64,000 nt of DNA from Thermodesulfatator atlanticus DSM 21156 (GTDB lineage: Bacteria > Desulfobacterota > Thermodesulfobacteria > Thermodesulfobacteriales > Thermodesulfatatoraceae). The translations under genes and the position numbers were made by a program. Within the stretch, counting starts at the first letter, position 1. Each line of letters starts with the position of its first letter. The stretch is taken from contig NZ_ATXH01000007.1 in the NCBI RefSeq assembly GCF_000421585.1, positions 26,567 to 90,566 on the forward strand. Direction: 5' to 3'. The notes under the pieces are model-generated. The model made no database searches. It was not told the origin of the DNA and saw only the letters and a list, made by a program, of their open reading frames with translations. Of the stretch, positions 17,147 through 27,041 are shown one piece after another.

Positions 17147-18536
17147 AGAAATTTCAAAATTTCTGGCAATTTTTGTTTTAAATATTCGATATTGGTGATA
17201 AGAGGCTCGCCTTTAGGAGTCTCTCCCTCAATAACAAGCGCATTTAAAAACTCAAAGCCCCTTTCTTCAGCCTGAAAAGAATCTTTCCCCCATACAATAC
17301 CCAGTGCAAGGTTTGGGTCAAACTCGGTAGGGATGCGATAGGGTTCGTCCTGAGGCACATGAGTACGCACCCTCAACCAATCATAAGAGGGATAAGAAAA
17401 ACGGGTAATGGTGCCGGAAAGGGGTTTAAAACCCCGGCGAAAATCTTCAGCAATAAGGCGAAATTCAATACTTGTTCCTTCAAAGGAAATGTCTTTCTGA
17501 GAATAACCAAGCTTTTCGCCAAAAGCGGCTCGCATTTGCTCAACCAAAAGATTGGGCTCCTTGCCTTTAATCCTGCTCACCCGGGCAGAGATTTCGTTTT
17601 CAACCTGGATGCGGGTGTTTACCTCCATGAAGTAATACTTGCCGTCCCGGGTAACCAGCCACTCCCAGGTGCCGACGTTGTCGTAACCTACATGGGAAGC
17701 GAGCTTAAGGGAATGCTTGACAATGCCGTCAAGGACTTTCTGGGCGTCAAAGGGATAAGAAGTATATGAAGGGTCAAAACCCGGGGCAACTTCAATGCGC
17801 TTCTGACGGTGGACCTGAATCGTGCAGTTCCGCGAGCCAAAGTGCACTAATTCGCCAAATTGGTTCCCAAGCACCTGGAGTTCAATGTGGTGGTAATCTC
17901 TAATACAAACTTCAATCAGAACGCCGTCGTCACCAAAAAGCCGTTTGGCATAAGCCCTGATGCGGCGAAAGACAGGACGCACCATGTCAAGATCGTCTAT
18001 TTCTTCGATTCCCATGCCACCGCCGCCAGCTGCAGCTTTGATAAGGATGCGCGGTTCAAGGCCCTGTTCTTCCTGCCACAGGAAAAGCTCTTCCGCTTTG
18101 GCTTCTGCTTCTATTTCGTTGTAAATGGGATGAATTGTCCCGGGAATGACCGGAACCCCGATGTCGTGGGCAACTTTTTTGGCCATAAGCTTGTGGCCGA
18201 GATCCCTGATAACTTCCCAGCGAGGGCCAATGAAGATAAGAGGATTATTGCGCTTTACCACGCGCCTTGCAAAACGGAAATCCTCAGAGAAAAAACCATA
18301 TCCGGGATGGATAGCGGTACATTTGGCCTCGTCAGCAACTGCCAAAATATCGTTAGCATCGCGGTAGCTTGAAATCCGGTAGCAGGGCTTGCCTTTCTTT
18401 TTAGGAATTTTGACGTGAAGGCTCTGTTCGTCTCCTGGGGCATAGACCGCCACATAATCCATTCCCAGAATCTCACAAGCTTCCATTATGCGTAGGGCAA
18501 TTTCACCCCTGTTTGCTATAAGGACGCGTTCTTTCA

Positions 18537-18537
<1 letters not shown>
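17143..18537 (-). CDS. accC: Biotin carboxylase (ATP-grasp) subunit
   Basis: A 464-residue protein of standard length. It starts MKERVLIANRGEIALRIMEA, has HPGYGFFSED, the glycine-rich ATP loop KAAAGGGGMGIEEI, HIELQVLGNQ, GSRNCTIQVHRQKRIEVAPG and the catalytic arginine region EVNTRIQVE. The usual HPVTE after that motif is replaced by NEISARVSR, an unusual change in the active-site-proximal loop. It carboxylates biotin on the carrier using ATP and bicarbonate. Its start codon shares bases with the purA stop (TAATG arrangement), and it overlaps the carboxyltransferase gene by 4 bases, so the set is translationally coupled. Confidence 0.9.
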
Positions 18538-19847
<1,310 letters not shown>

Positions 19848-19864
19848 TTACTATTCCGGGCAGG

Positions 19865-19893
19865 AAAATACTTAACAGGAGCGAAAAAGTCAA
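19865..19893 (-). promoter_or_regulatory. Promoter of the purA-acc-birA operon
   Basis: Minus strand: TTGACT (19888-19893), 17-base spacer, TATTTT (19865-19870), about 30 bases before the purA start. The wider divergent gap (19836-20038) is AT-rich and shows no other clear element. Confidence 0.55.
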
Positions 19894-20038
19894 ATTTTTT
19901 TCGAACTTTGTTTTCGCTGAAAAAAACATAAGGTATTTACGTAAAGTCATTATAAGCGTCGCAAGCGCGAAGCAGTCTCTGCCTTAAAAAAAAACAGCAA
20001 CTCTGGAAAGAATTTTAGATTCGTATTAATAGTCTGGT

Positions 20039-21268
20039 ATGCATGAATTTTTCAAGGTTAAAAAAGTGAGTGAAGTTCTTAGCGAAATAAAGCAATTTGA
20101 GTCCCTGCCCAAAGAAAGAGTCTTTCTTCTAGAAGCTTTGGGGCGCTTTCTTGCTGAAGATTTATCTTCTCCAGAAGATTTACCTCCTTTTTCTCGGGCC
20201 ACCATGGATGGCTACGCTGTATCTGCCAAGGACACCTTTGGTGCCAGGGAAACCGAGCCCGTTATTCTTAAAGTCATCGGCGAAATTTTGATGGGGGAGA
20301 AACCGCGTTTTTCCTTACACCCTGGAGAAGCCGCACGCATTGCCACAGGAGGCATGCTCCCAGAAGGCGCAGACGCTGTGGTCATGGTGGAATACACCGA
20401 AGAAAACCTTGGGCTAGTGGAAATAAAAAAACCCGTAGCTCCTTATGAAAACATTATCCAGCAGGGTGAAGACTTTAAAAAAGGACAAATTGTTTTTGCC
20501 AGGGGAACCAAAATTACCCCTGCGGTCATCGGGGTAATGGCAGGACTCGGCATAACTAACATCCCTGTAAGGAAAAAACCCCGTGTCGCGATTCTATCCA
20601 CGGGAGATGAGCTTATCCCACCTGAAAAACCAATAGAACCAGGAAAAATTCGAGACATTAACTCCTATTCCCTTTTTGCGGCTATCAAAGAAGCAGGCGG
20701 AGAACCAAAGATCTACGGCATTGTTCCTGATGTAGCAGAAGAACTCTTCGAAAGATTAAAGGTCGCTTTTGAAGAAAACGACGTGGTCTTAATCTCAGGG
20801 GGTTCTTCTGTTGGGACCAGGGACTATACCCTTAAGGCCATTTCTCAACTACCTGGAGCCCAACTTATCTGCCATGGCGTAGCAGTTAAACCCGGAAAGC
20901 CTACCATCCTTGGAAAGGTCCAAGAAAAAGCTATTTTTGGCCTCCCCGGGCAAGTGGCAAGTGCTCTTCTCATTTTTTATTTGATGGTTAGGCCGCTTCT
21001 ACTGCATCTTCAAGGAGCTAACGAAAAACATCTTTTTCTTAAAAAGATTTTGGCCTATGCCGAAAGAAATATCCCCTCTGCCCCTGGCCGAGAAGACTAT
21101 ATCCGCGTAAAGTTGACTCCCTTTGAAAAGGGCTTTACCGCCACCCCCATATTTAAAAAGTCAGGCTTAATTTCCTCTATGGCTGAAGCCGACGGATTTT
21201 TGCGTATTCCTGAAAGCTCTGAAGGAATTTATGAGGGAGAGCTCGCAGAAGTTTTCTTGCTTCCTTAA
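20039..21268 (+). CDS. moeA: Molybdopterin molybdenumtransferase MoeA
   Basis: A 409-residue protein of the usual MoeA length. Domain order is standard: PFSRATMDGYAVSAKDTFG (domain II start), GEAARIATGGMLPEGADAVV, the MoCF-type domain with ILSTGDELI and VLISGGSSVGTRDYT, and the C-terminal beta-barrel. It ligates molybdate or tungstate into adenylylated molybdopterin. The ATG at 20039 is the only possible start because an in-frame TAG lies 9 bases upstream. No ribosome-binding site is visible, and a TATTAA box about 10 bases before the ATG suggests a very short or absent leader. A mog/moaB gene lies 8 kb away on the other strand. It overlaps the PIN-TRAM gene tail by 4 bases (convergent). Confidence 0.94.
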   Translation: MHEFFKVKKVSEVLSEIKQFESLPKERVFLLEALGRFLAEDLSSPEDLPPFSRATMDGYAVSAKDTFGARETEPVILKVIGEILMGEKPRFSLHPGEAARIATGGMLPEGADAVVMVEYTEENLGLVEIKKPVAPYENIIQQGEDFKKGQIVFARGTKITPAVIGVMAGLGITNIPVRKKPRVAILSTGDELIPPEKPIEPGKIRDINSYSLFAAIKEAGGEPKIYGIVPDVAEELFERLKVAFEENDVVLISGGSSVGTRDYTLKAISQLPGAQLICHGVAVKPGKPTILGKVQEKAIFGLPGQVASALLIFYLMVRPLLLHLQGANEKHLFLKKILAYAERNIPSAPGREDYIRVKLTPFEKGFTATPIFKKSGLISSMAEADGFLRIPESSEGIYEGELAEVFLLP

Positions 21269-22302
21269 GCTACTGCTTTTTTAGCGTTGGCTTCTTTTAA
21301 TTTCCCGAAAATAATGCGCCCAGCAGGGGTCTGCAAAAGGCTTGTTACTACGATTTCTACTTCGTTACCAATGAGATCCCTTGCGTTTTCCACCACCACC
21401 ATGGTGCCATCATCAAGGTAGCCCACCCCCTGGTGTTTTTCTTTTCCTTCTTTGACCAGAGTTATCTTCAGGGTTTCTCCAGGAGTAACAATGGGCTTAA
21501 GCGCAAGGGCAAGTTCATTGATGTTGAGCACTGGCACACCTTTAAGCCTCGCTATCTTGTTAAGGTTATAGTCCGTGGTAATCAGTTTAGCGCCTATTTC
21601 ACGGCAAAGCTCAACGAGCTTGTCGTCTATTTCTTTGATTTCAGGGAAATCTTGCTCCACTATGCGCACTTCTACCGTGCCAGCCTCCTGAATACGCTGA
21701 AGGGTATCAAGGCCTCTGCGCCCACGGGCACGTTTGTGGGGGTCGGTGCTGTCGGCTATGTGTTGAAGCTCCGCTAAAACAAAAGAAGGTATGATTAGTG
21801 GGCCATCTACCCAGCCGGTTTCGCATAAATCTGCCAAACGGCCATCAATTATGGCGCTTGTATCTACTACTTTTGGGCATTCCCGTTTAGGAAAGCGCTT
21901 TGAAACAAAAGAGACCGCATTTGAAACCGAATCAGGCATGCGAATTTCTTGAAACTTACGCCCTCCAAGCACCAAACCAATATAGCCAAAGAAAACCGAA
22001 AGAAGGCCATAAAGAAAAGCGCTGAATAGTCCGGTATTGAGTTGTTCGAAAACAAGGGAAAGTAACCGTGCCAAACCAAGACCTAAAAAAAGGCCGACAG
22101 TGCCGCCAATTATCACCGGAAGTGGAACTTTTCTAAATACCTGTTCGATGAAGATAGCAAGACCCGCTATGCCAAAACCCACCAAGATGCCCAAGTAAGG
22201 AAACCATTTATATTGGTGGGCATATGGGAGGTTCTTGAAGGCAAAAAAACCTAGGAAGGCACAAACTAAGAAAAGCCCTACCACCAGAAGCTTTTTCAGC
22301 AC
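21265..22302 (-). CDS. Membrane-anchored PIN-TRAM domain protein (YacL type)
   Basis: A 345-residue protein. Four N-terminal hydrophobic segments occupy about residues 1-130. A PIN nuclease domain follows (KVVDTSAIIDGRLADLCETG, later EIDDKLVELCREIGAKLITT and DYNLNKIARLKGVPVLNI), with the acidic residues of the PIN active site. A C-terminal TRAM domain (GETLKITLVKEGKEKHQGVG, YLDDGTMVVVENARDLIGNE) suggests RNA binding. The architecture equals that of Bacillus YacL, often next to carD, as here (4 bases from the carD gene). Its target RNA is unknown. Confidence 0.9.
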   Translation of the reverse strand: MLKKLLVVGLFLVCAFLGFFAFKNLPYAHQYKWFPYLGILVGFGIAGLAIFIEQVFRKVPLPVIIGGTVGLFLGLGLARLLSLVFEQLNTGLFSAFLYGLLSVFFGYIGLVLGGRKFQEIRMPDSVSNAVSFVSKRFPKRECPKVVDTSAIIDGRLADLCETGWVDGPLIIPSFVLAELQHIADSTDPHKRARGRRGLDTLQRIQEAGTVEVRIVEQDFPEIKEIDDKLVELCREIGAKLITTDYNLNKIARLKGVPVLNINELALALKPIVTPGETLKITLVKEGKEKHQGVGYLDDGTMVVVENARDLIGNEVEIVVTSLLQTPAGRIIFGKLKEANAKKAVA

Positions 22303-22305
22303 CCA

Positions 22306-22797
22306 CTATCCTCCGTTATTTGAGAGAAGATCGTTTATCTTGGCTTCTATTTCCGTTTCACTTTTACCTTCTGCCAGAGAAAGTTCTTTGATTAAAAGGT
22401 TTTTGGCGGTCTCAAGCATACGGCGCTCACCAAAAGAAAGCTGTTTATCATGGCTGATGATATGAAGATCCCTAAGTACCTGAGCCAACTCAAAAATAGA
22501 ACCACTTTTAATCTTTTCCATGTACTCGCGATAACGTCTGTTCCAGGTTTGGTTGTTAAAGGTGACTTCCTTCTCACTCAAAATACCGTAAACTTTTTCC
22601 GCTTCGTCTTTGGAGATAATGTTTCTTAATCCAATGCGATCGATGTTATCTTTAGGAATCAGGACCGTCATGTCGTTATCAAGAATGCGCATGACATAAA
22701 AAATTTTTTCAACCCCTCCGATGACCTTTTTTTCCTCTGCCTCAATGACCCCTACGCCATGAGCAGGATAAACGGCCATGTCTCCTACACTGAACAT
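22306..22797 (-). CDS. carD: CarD-family transcriptional regulator
   Basis: A 163-residue protein. The N-terminal RNA-polymerase-interacting Tudor-like domain is clear (MFSVGDMAVYPAHGVGVIEA, then VIGGVEKIFYVMRILDNDMT and LIPKDNIDRIGLR). The C-terminal half is the helical DNA-binding CarD domain (WNRRYREYMEKIKSGSIFEL, LSFGERRMLETAKNLLIKEL). CarD stabilises open promoter complexes and is often near ispD/ispE and PIN-TRAM genes, as seen here. A near-consensus promoter lies upstream. Confidence 0.94.
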   Translation of the reverse strand: MFSVGDMAVYPAHGVGVIEAEEKKVIGGVEKIFYVMRILDNDMTVLIPKDNIDRIGLRNIISKDEAEKVYGILSEKEVTFNNQTWNRRYREYMEKIKSGSIFELAQVLRDLHIISHDKQLSFGERRMLETAKNLLIKELSLAEGKSETEIEAKINDLLSNNGG

Positions 22798-22828
22798 GGC
22801 AAACCCCCCGCCATAAAATATTTATCAA

Positions 22829-22857
22829 ATTTTACCATTAAAAGACGGTTTTGTGAA
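22829..22857 (-). promoter_or_regulatory. Promoter of carD
   Basis: Minus strand: TTCACA (22852-22857), 17-base spacer, TAAAAT (22829-22834); both boxes match consensus at five of six positions and sit about 30-60 bases before the carD start. Confidence 0.6.
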
Positions 22858-22883
22858 CGAAACGAACAAGGAATGGAATGAGA

Positions 22884-23447
22884 TCAGGCACGATTATAAA
22901 TGCTCATGGTCTTCAGAAGGCCATTTTCTAACAAAAAATCAAGCGCTTCAGAGGTTTTTTCTAAAATAGATTCCACCGTAGGCCATTCATCCGTGGAAAA
23001 GCGCTCAAGAACATAGTCTTTCACTTCCTGTCCGGGAGCAGGGCGCCCAATGCCTAATTTTAGGCGCGGGAAATCTTTGGTTCCTAAGGCGTCAATAATG
23101 GATTTTACCCCTCGATGTCCACCGGCGCCTCCCTTGGGAACAAATTTAATACGCCCAAGGGGCAAATCTAAATCGTCATGAATCACAAGCACTTGCTCTG
23201 GCTTTAAGTAAAGCTTGCGCACCCAGGGAGAAACAGCTTCTCCTGAGAGATTCATAAAAGTCTGGGGCTTGACTAATAAGACGTCTTTATACGGGCAGAT
23301 TTCACTTTGAAAAGGCCCTGGGGCAAAAGATAGGCCCTTCTTTTGGGCAAAAAAATCCAGCACCAAAAAGCCAAAATTATGCCGGGTGTAGCGATATTTG
23401 GGCCCCGGATTCCCGAGGCCCACCCATAGCCACGAATATTTGCCCAC
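22884..23447 (-). CDS. pth: Peptidyl-tRNA hydrolase
   Basis: A 187-residue enzyme of normal length that recycles peptidyl-tRNA in the cytoplasm. The family signatures are present: WVGLGNPGPKYRYTRHNFGF with the catalytic His, LLVKPQTFMNLSGEAV with the conserved Asn, VIHDDLDLPLGRIKF with the catalytic Asp, and GGAGGHRGVKSIIDALGTKD. It follows rplY with a 2-base gap; the pair rplY-pth is a classic arrangement, and prs lies just upstream, as in many bacteria. Confidence 0.96.
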   Translation of the reverse strand: MGKYSWLWVGLGNPGPKYRYTRHNFGFLVLDFFAQKKGLSFAPGPFQSEICPYKDVLLVKPQTFMNLSGEAVSPWVRKLYLKPEQVLVIHDDLDLPLGRIKFVPKGGAGGHRGVKSIIDALGTKDFPRLKLGIGRPAPGQEVKDYVLERFSTDEWPTVESILEKTSEALDFLLENGLLKTMSIYNRA

Positions 23448-23449
23448 TT

Positions 23450-24079
23450 TTATTCGGTAGTTTCAGTTTCTTCGGCTGCGGCTTCTTCTTCGCCCTCGGC
23501 AGCAATTTCTTCTCCCGCAGGCTCAAGGATGGTAACAATAGGCTCGTCAGGACTATCGAGATAGCGAACCCCTTCAGGTGGAGTAAGATCGCGAACGTGG
23601 ATAACGTCGCCGATATCAAGGTCAGAAACGTCAACTTCGATCTTATCAGGGATAGCTCCAGGTAAGCATGCCACCGTCATGGTTTGAAGGAGCTGCTGTA
23701 AGTGACCGCCAGCTTCCACCCCCTTGGCCTTGCCCACAAGTTCAATGGGAACTTCTACCTCAACCTCGCGCTCCATAGAAATTTCGTAAAAGTCAACGTG
23801 AATTATCTCGTCTGTAACAGGATGATATTGTAGCTCTTTTACCAGGGCCATTTTTTTCGTGGTAGAACCGTTATTCTCAAGGGTTAAATCAAAAAGAAGC
23901 TGCTCATCACGATAGCGATAAAGATAACGCTTTAAATCACTAAGCCTTACCGCCAAAGGAGTGGGCTCGCTTCCTGGACCATAAAGTATCCCCGGAACAA
24001 GCCCTGCGGCCCTTAGTTTGCGCGCCACACCTTTGCCTGTTTTATCTCTTACTTTAACTGCTAGCTCGATAGTTTTCAT
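23450..24079 (-). CDS. rplY: Large ribosomal subunit protein bL25 (CTC form)
   Basis: A 209-residue long form of bL25. The N-terminal 5S-rRNA-binding domain starts with IELAVKVRDKTGKGVARKLR and LVPGILYGPGSEPTPLAVRL, and the C-terminal TL5/CTC beta domain includes EVEVEVPIELVGKAKGVEAG and a very acidic Glu/Ala-rich tail (about 30 residues). It binds 5S rRNA in the ribosome. It is in the prs-rplY-pth block. A purine-rich ribosome-binding site (AAGGAGG) precedes the start. Confidence 0.95.
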   Translation of the reverse strand: MKTIELAVKVRDKTGKGVARKLRAAGLVPGILYGPGSEPTPLAVRLSDLKRYLYRYRDEQLLFDLTLENNGSTTKKMALVKELQYHPVTDEIIHVDFYEISMEREVEVEVPIELVGKAKGVEAGGHLQQLLQTMTVACLPGAIPDKIEVDVSDLDIGDVIHVRDLTPPEGVRYLDSPDEPIVTILEPAGEEIAAEGEEEAAAEETETTE

Positions 24080-24109
24080 TTAGATCTCCTCCTTGTTACA
24101 TTCAAAATT

Positions 24110-25057
24110 CTATACGAAAAGAGAGCTCACGGAATCATCGTGATGGATCCTCCGTATAGCTTCTCCTAAAAGTTCTGCTACGGACAAAACTTTGATCTTT
24201 TTGAGTTTTTTGGCCTCTTCGCGCAAAGGAATGGTGTCTGTAACAACTACTGTTTTCATAGGAGATTTTTTGATACGTTCAAGGGCTGGCCCTGAGAGTA
24301 CGGGATGGGTTGCCATACCGTGTACTTCTTTGGCTCCGCGTTCACTAAGGGCCTCGGCAGCCTTACACATAGTCCCTGCAGTGTCGATCATGTCATCAAG
24401 GATTATAGCTATCTTTCCTTTGACATCACCCACCACGTTCATTACTTCGCTTTCGTTGGGACGCAAGCGTCTTTTATCAATAATAGCAAGGCCTGCTTCA
24501 AGCCTTTTGGCATAAGCCCTAGCCCTTTCAACACCTCCGGCGTCAGGAGAGACAATAACCAGGTCTTTACCGCGAAATTCTTCTTTCAGGTAACGGATAA
24601 GTACTGGCGCCGCATAGAGATGATCAACTGGAATATCAAAGAACCCCTGTATTTGGCCAGCGTGAAGGTCAATAGTAAGCACTCTTCTTGCCCCGGCCAC
24701 GGTGATAAGGTTTGCCACGAGTTTTGCGGTAATAGGGGTGCGCGGAATAACTTTGCGATCCTGGCGAGCGTAGCCGTAATAGGGGATCACCGCGGTGATT
24801 CGCCTGGCCGAAGCACGCCTTAGGGCATCAACCATGATCAGAAGTTCCATAAGGTTATCATTTACCGGAGGACACGTGGGCTGAATCACAAAGGCATCAG
24901 AACCACGCACGTTTTCTTTAATTTCTACGTAAATCTCACCATCACTAAAGGTCTTAACAACTGCCTGCCCCAAAGGGATGCTAAGATAAGCTGAAATTTT
25001 TTTCGCAAGCTCTGGGTTGGCATTCCCGGTAAAAATTTTTAAGTGGTTAAGAAACAT
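24110..25057 (-). CDS. prs: Ribose-phosphate pyrophosphokinase
   Basis: A 315-residue PRPP synthetase of standard length. The start at 25057 ([20 protein letters not shown]) has a good GGAGGAG site; the frame is open 24 codons further upstream but that extension lies inside ispE and is not family-like. Motifs: [78 protein letters not shown] and the PRPP loop [19 protein letters not shown]. It makes PRPP for nucleotide, His and Trp synthesis. It overlaps the ispE end by 11 bases. Confidence 0.96.
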   Translation of the reverse strand: MFLNHLKIFTGNANPELAKKISAYLSIPLGQAVVKTFSDGEIYVEIKENVRGSDAFVIQPTCPPVNDNLMELLIMVDALRRASARRITAVIPYYGYARQDRKVIPRTPITAKLVANLITVAGARRVLTIDLHAGQIQGFFDIPVDHLYAAPVLIRYLKEEFRGKDLVIVSPDAGGVERARAYAKRLEAGLAIIDKRRLRPNESEVMNVVGDVKGKIAIILDDMIDTAGTMCKAAEALSERGAKEVHGMATHPVLSGPALERIKKSPMKTVVVTDTIPLREEAKKLKKIKVLSVAELLGEAIRRIHHDDSVSSLFV

Positions 25058-25901
25058 TTTCCCGCTCCTCCTTGCCCCCGGGGATATAATTTCTTGCCAA
25101 TATCTTCTTTTTGATATCGTCTCGTTCAATGTTTTTTAAAGCTTTTTCAGCCATTTGCCTTTTTTCAAACACACCAAAGACCGCAGCCCCGCTCCCGCTG
25201 AGAAGCGCGGCCTTGGCCCCTTCTTCCAAAAGCCTTTCTTTTAAAAGCTTAAGCCCTGGAAAATGTTTAAAAACCAGGGCTTCAAAATCATTAACTAGCC
25301 CCTGTTCCCACAAGGGCTGGTCCGGCACATAATTAGGTGGTGGTTGGCAAGTTGTCAACCTTAAATTTTCATATGCCCATTTAGTAGAAATATTAACACG
25401 AGGCAAGAGTATTACATACCACGCTTCATGGGTCTTCCAAGGAAAAAGTTTTTCTCCTATTCCTCGGGCAAGGGCTGTACTATATGGTACCAGGAAAAAA
25501 GCAACATCAGCTCCTAGTTTTTTGCCAAGAATTAGTAATCTTTCCTGAGTAAAAGCCTTAAAGTGCCTATTTAAAAAGCTAAGCACTGCGGCAGCATCAC
25601 TGCTTCCTCCCCCAAGGCCTGCACCTGGCGGAACATTTTTCTTTAGCTGAATATGCAACCCAAAGGAAAGTCCTGCTTCTTTAGCATAAAGACGCGCAGC
25701 TTTGACACATAGATTGGTGTCGTCAGTGGGAACACTTTCGCCATTTACTTCTAAACTCAAGCCCTCTGAAACAAAATTAAAGGTTAATTCGTCGCCAAAT
25801 GTTATCTTTTGAAAAATGGTATAAAGCTCGTGATAACCATCTTCACGACGAAAAAGTATCTTTAAAACCAAATTTATTTTGCAAGGCGCAAATACCGTCA
25901 T
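25047..25901 (-). CDS. ispE: 4-diphosphocytidyl-2-C-methyl-D-erythritol kinase
   Basis: A 284-residue GHMP kinase of the MEP isoprenoid pathway. It starts [20 protein letters not shown] (the ISPE N-terminus with the catalytic Lys), has the ATP loop [20 protein letters not shown] and the third motif [16 protein letters not shown]. It phosphorylates CDP-methylerythritol with ATP. The ispE-prs-rplY-pth order is conserved in many bacteria. A repeat-containing gap lies upstream of its start and no clear promoter was found there. Confidence 0.95.
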   Translation of the reverse strand: MTVFAPCKINLVLKILFRREDGYHELYTIFQKITFGDELTFNFVSEGLSLEVNGESVPTDDTNLCVKAARLYAKEAGLSFGLHIQLKKNVPPGAGLGGGSSDAAAVLSFLNRHFKAFTQERLLILGKKLGADVAFFLVPYSTALARGIGEKLFPWKTHEAWYVILLPRVNISTKWAYENLRLTTCQPPPNYVPDQPLWEQGLVNDFEALVFKHFPGLKLLKERLLEEGAKAALLSGSGAAVFGVFEKRQMAEKALKNIERDDIKKKILARNYIPGGKEERENVS

Positions 25902-25936
25902 TTTTCACGACTGTATTCAGGCAAGCTCCCCTGGCT

Positions 25937-25976
25937 CCTTGAGATTGCTCCGCTCACTACGTTCGCTCGCAATGAC
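25937..25976. repeat. Palindromic repeat of the CATTGCGAGCGAA family
   Basis: On the minus strand it reads GTCATTGCGAGCGAACG ... GGAGCAATCTCA, matching a copy at about 63545-63575. It lies in the ispE-DUF1844 gap (25902-26162), where no gene, tRNA or terminator was recognised. Confidence 0.65.
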
Positions 25977-26126
25977 TAATAAAAAGAAGGACGCCCGCAA
26001 ATGAGCCAAAATGGGCATGCTTACAATAACACCTCACCCTGATCATCGCTAGAAGACCGGAAAAGAAATAAGCCAAGGGTGCTGTCTCTAGTGGCTAAGG
26101 GGCGTTCTTTCGTCAAGCGATATGAA

Positions 26127-26158
26127 AAACCTTTGCCGAACACCTTTGCAAAGGTCTC
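26127..26158. repeat. Element end TTTGCAAAGGTCTC next to a stop codon
   Basis: ACACCTTTGCAAAGGTCTC lies 4 bases from the DUF1844 stop codon. A second, partly matching CCTTTGC lies 15 bases away, so this may be a collapsed copy of the MITE-like element. Confidence 0.55.
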
Positions 26159-26162
26159 ATGA

Positions 26163-26444
26163 CTATTTTCCACCACTTACCCTGAGATAAATCATACGGA
26201 GTTCGTAGAGAATGGTATCGAGGAGCTTTTCTTCCTCCCGTGTCAAATTGCCACGGGTTTTTTCTTTGAGCATATCAAGGATGTCTATGGTTTGGCGTGC
26301 AAGGGCAAGGTCTTTTTTCTTTTGCTGGGAATGAGGATCTGGCAGCTCTCCTAAGTGCACCAACGCCGAGGTATTTAGCGAAAGAATAAACATACTAAAA
26401 TTTACCGGCGGCAGATCCTCTCTTTTTTCTTTTTCCTCAACCAT
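26163..26444 (-). CDS. DUF1844 family protein
   Basis: A 93-residue soluble protein. The family core is clear: PPVNFSMFILSLNTSALVHL, GELPDPHSQQKKKDLALARQ, TIDILDMLKEKTRGNLTREE, then EEKLLDTILYELRMIYLRV. The family is small, helical and of unknown function, common in Desulfobacterota and Acidobacteria. The gene is flanked on both sides by palindromic elements and appears monocistronic. Confidence 0.85.
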   Translation of the reverse strand: MVEEKEKREDLPPVNFSMFILSLNTSALVHLGELPDPHSQQKKKDLALARQTIDILDMLKEKTRGNLTREEEKLLDTILYELRMIYLRVSGGK

Positions 26445-26510
26445 AAAGATTTTTCTCCTTAAAACAGATTTAAAACTTTTTCAGAAGTATAAGATGAAAT
26501 CTTTTATCGC

Positions 26511-26610
26511 GCCCTTTGCAAAAAAGAATTTTTTTTCAAGGCGATCCGTTCCCACTTTTCGTCCGAAAAATGGGAACGGATCCCTCTCCTGGCAATTTTG
26601 TAAAGGTCTC
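26511..26610. repeat. Composite element: CCTTTGCAAAA shell with GGATCCGTTCCC hairpin
   Basis: Outer ends are GCCCTTTGCAAAA (left, degenerate) and TTTTGTAAAGGTCTC (right). The inner hairpin at 26543-26583 is nearly perfect: GATCCGTTCCCACTTTTCG against CGAAAAATGGGAACGGATC. The right end abuts the uspA stop codon TAG at 26610-26612. Confidence 0.85.
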
Positions 26611-27041
26611 TATTTAATAACTAAAACGGGAACTTTGGAAATGCCTAACAATCTAGAAGTCACACTTCCCATAATAAGCTCTGAAAGCTTGGATTTACCC
26701 TGGTACCCCACAACTAGCAAATCAAGGCCTTTATCCGCGGCATAATTTGCCATGCTTTCTGCAATATCACCCTCTAGGATAACGCCGGTATAAGGCACGT
26801 CTTTCTTTTTGGCTTCTTCTGCTCCGCGCGCAAGAATAGCCTCAGCTTCATTCCTTAGCTGGGCTTCTACATCCACCAACATGCCCCCTAAATCTGCAAA
26901 TTCTGTAGGGATAGGAAGCACATGAAGGGCAACAATTTCTGCGCCAAGTTTTTTGGCTAAATCAAGAGCTTCTTTTAAGGCCTTAAAACTTGCCTCTGAA
27001 CCGTCAAGCCCCACCCCGATCTTTTTGATTTCCACTGACAT
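26610..27041 (-). CDS. Universal stress protein (UspA family, ATP-binding type)
   Basis: A 143-residue single Usp domain; the start MSVEIKKIGVGLDGSEASFK has a GAGGTTCTC spacer and is preferred over an in-frame ATG 4 codons earlier. Conserved parts are the N-terminal GLDGS, the central LHVLPIP and the C-terminal nucleotide loop VVGYQGKSKLSELIMGSVTS, which fits the G-2x-G-9x-GS pattern of ATP-binding UspA proteins. The role is a nucleotide-dependent stress response of unknown target. The start lies within the last codons of the preceding ATPase gene (38-base overlap), so both are probably translated together. Confidence 0.88.
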   Translation of the reverse strand: MSVEIKKIGVGLDGSEASFKALKEALDLAKKLGAEIVALHVLPIPTEFADLGGMLVDVEAQLRNEAEAILARGAEEAKKKDVPYTGVILEGDIAESMANYAADKGLDLLVVGYQGKSKLSELIMGSVTSRLLGISKVPVLVIK

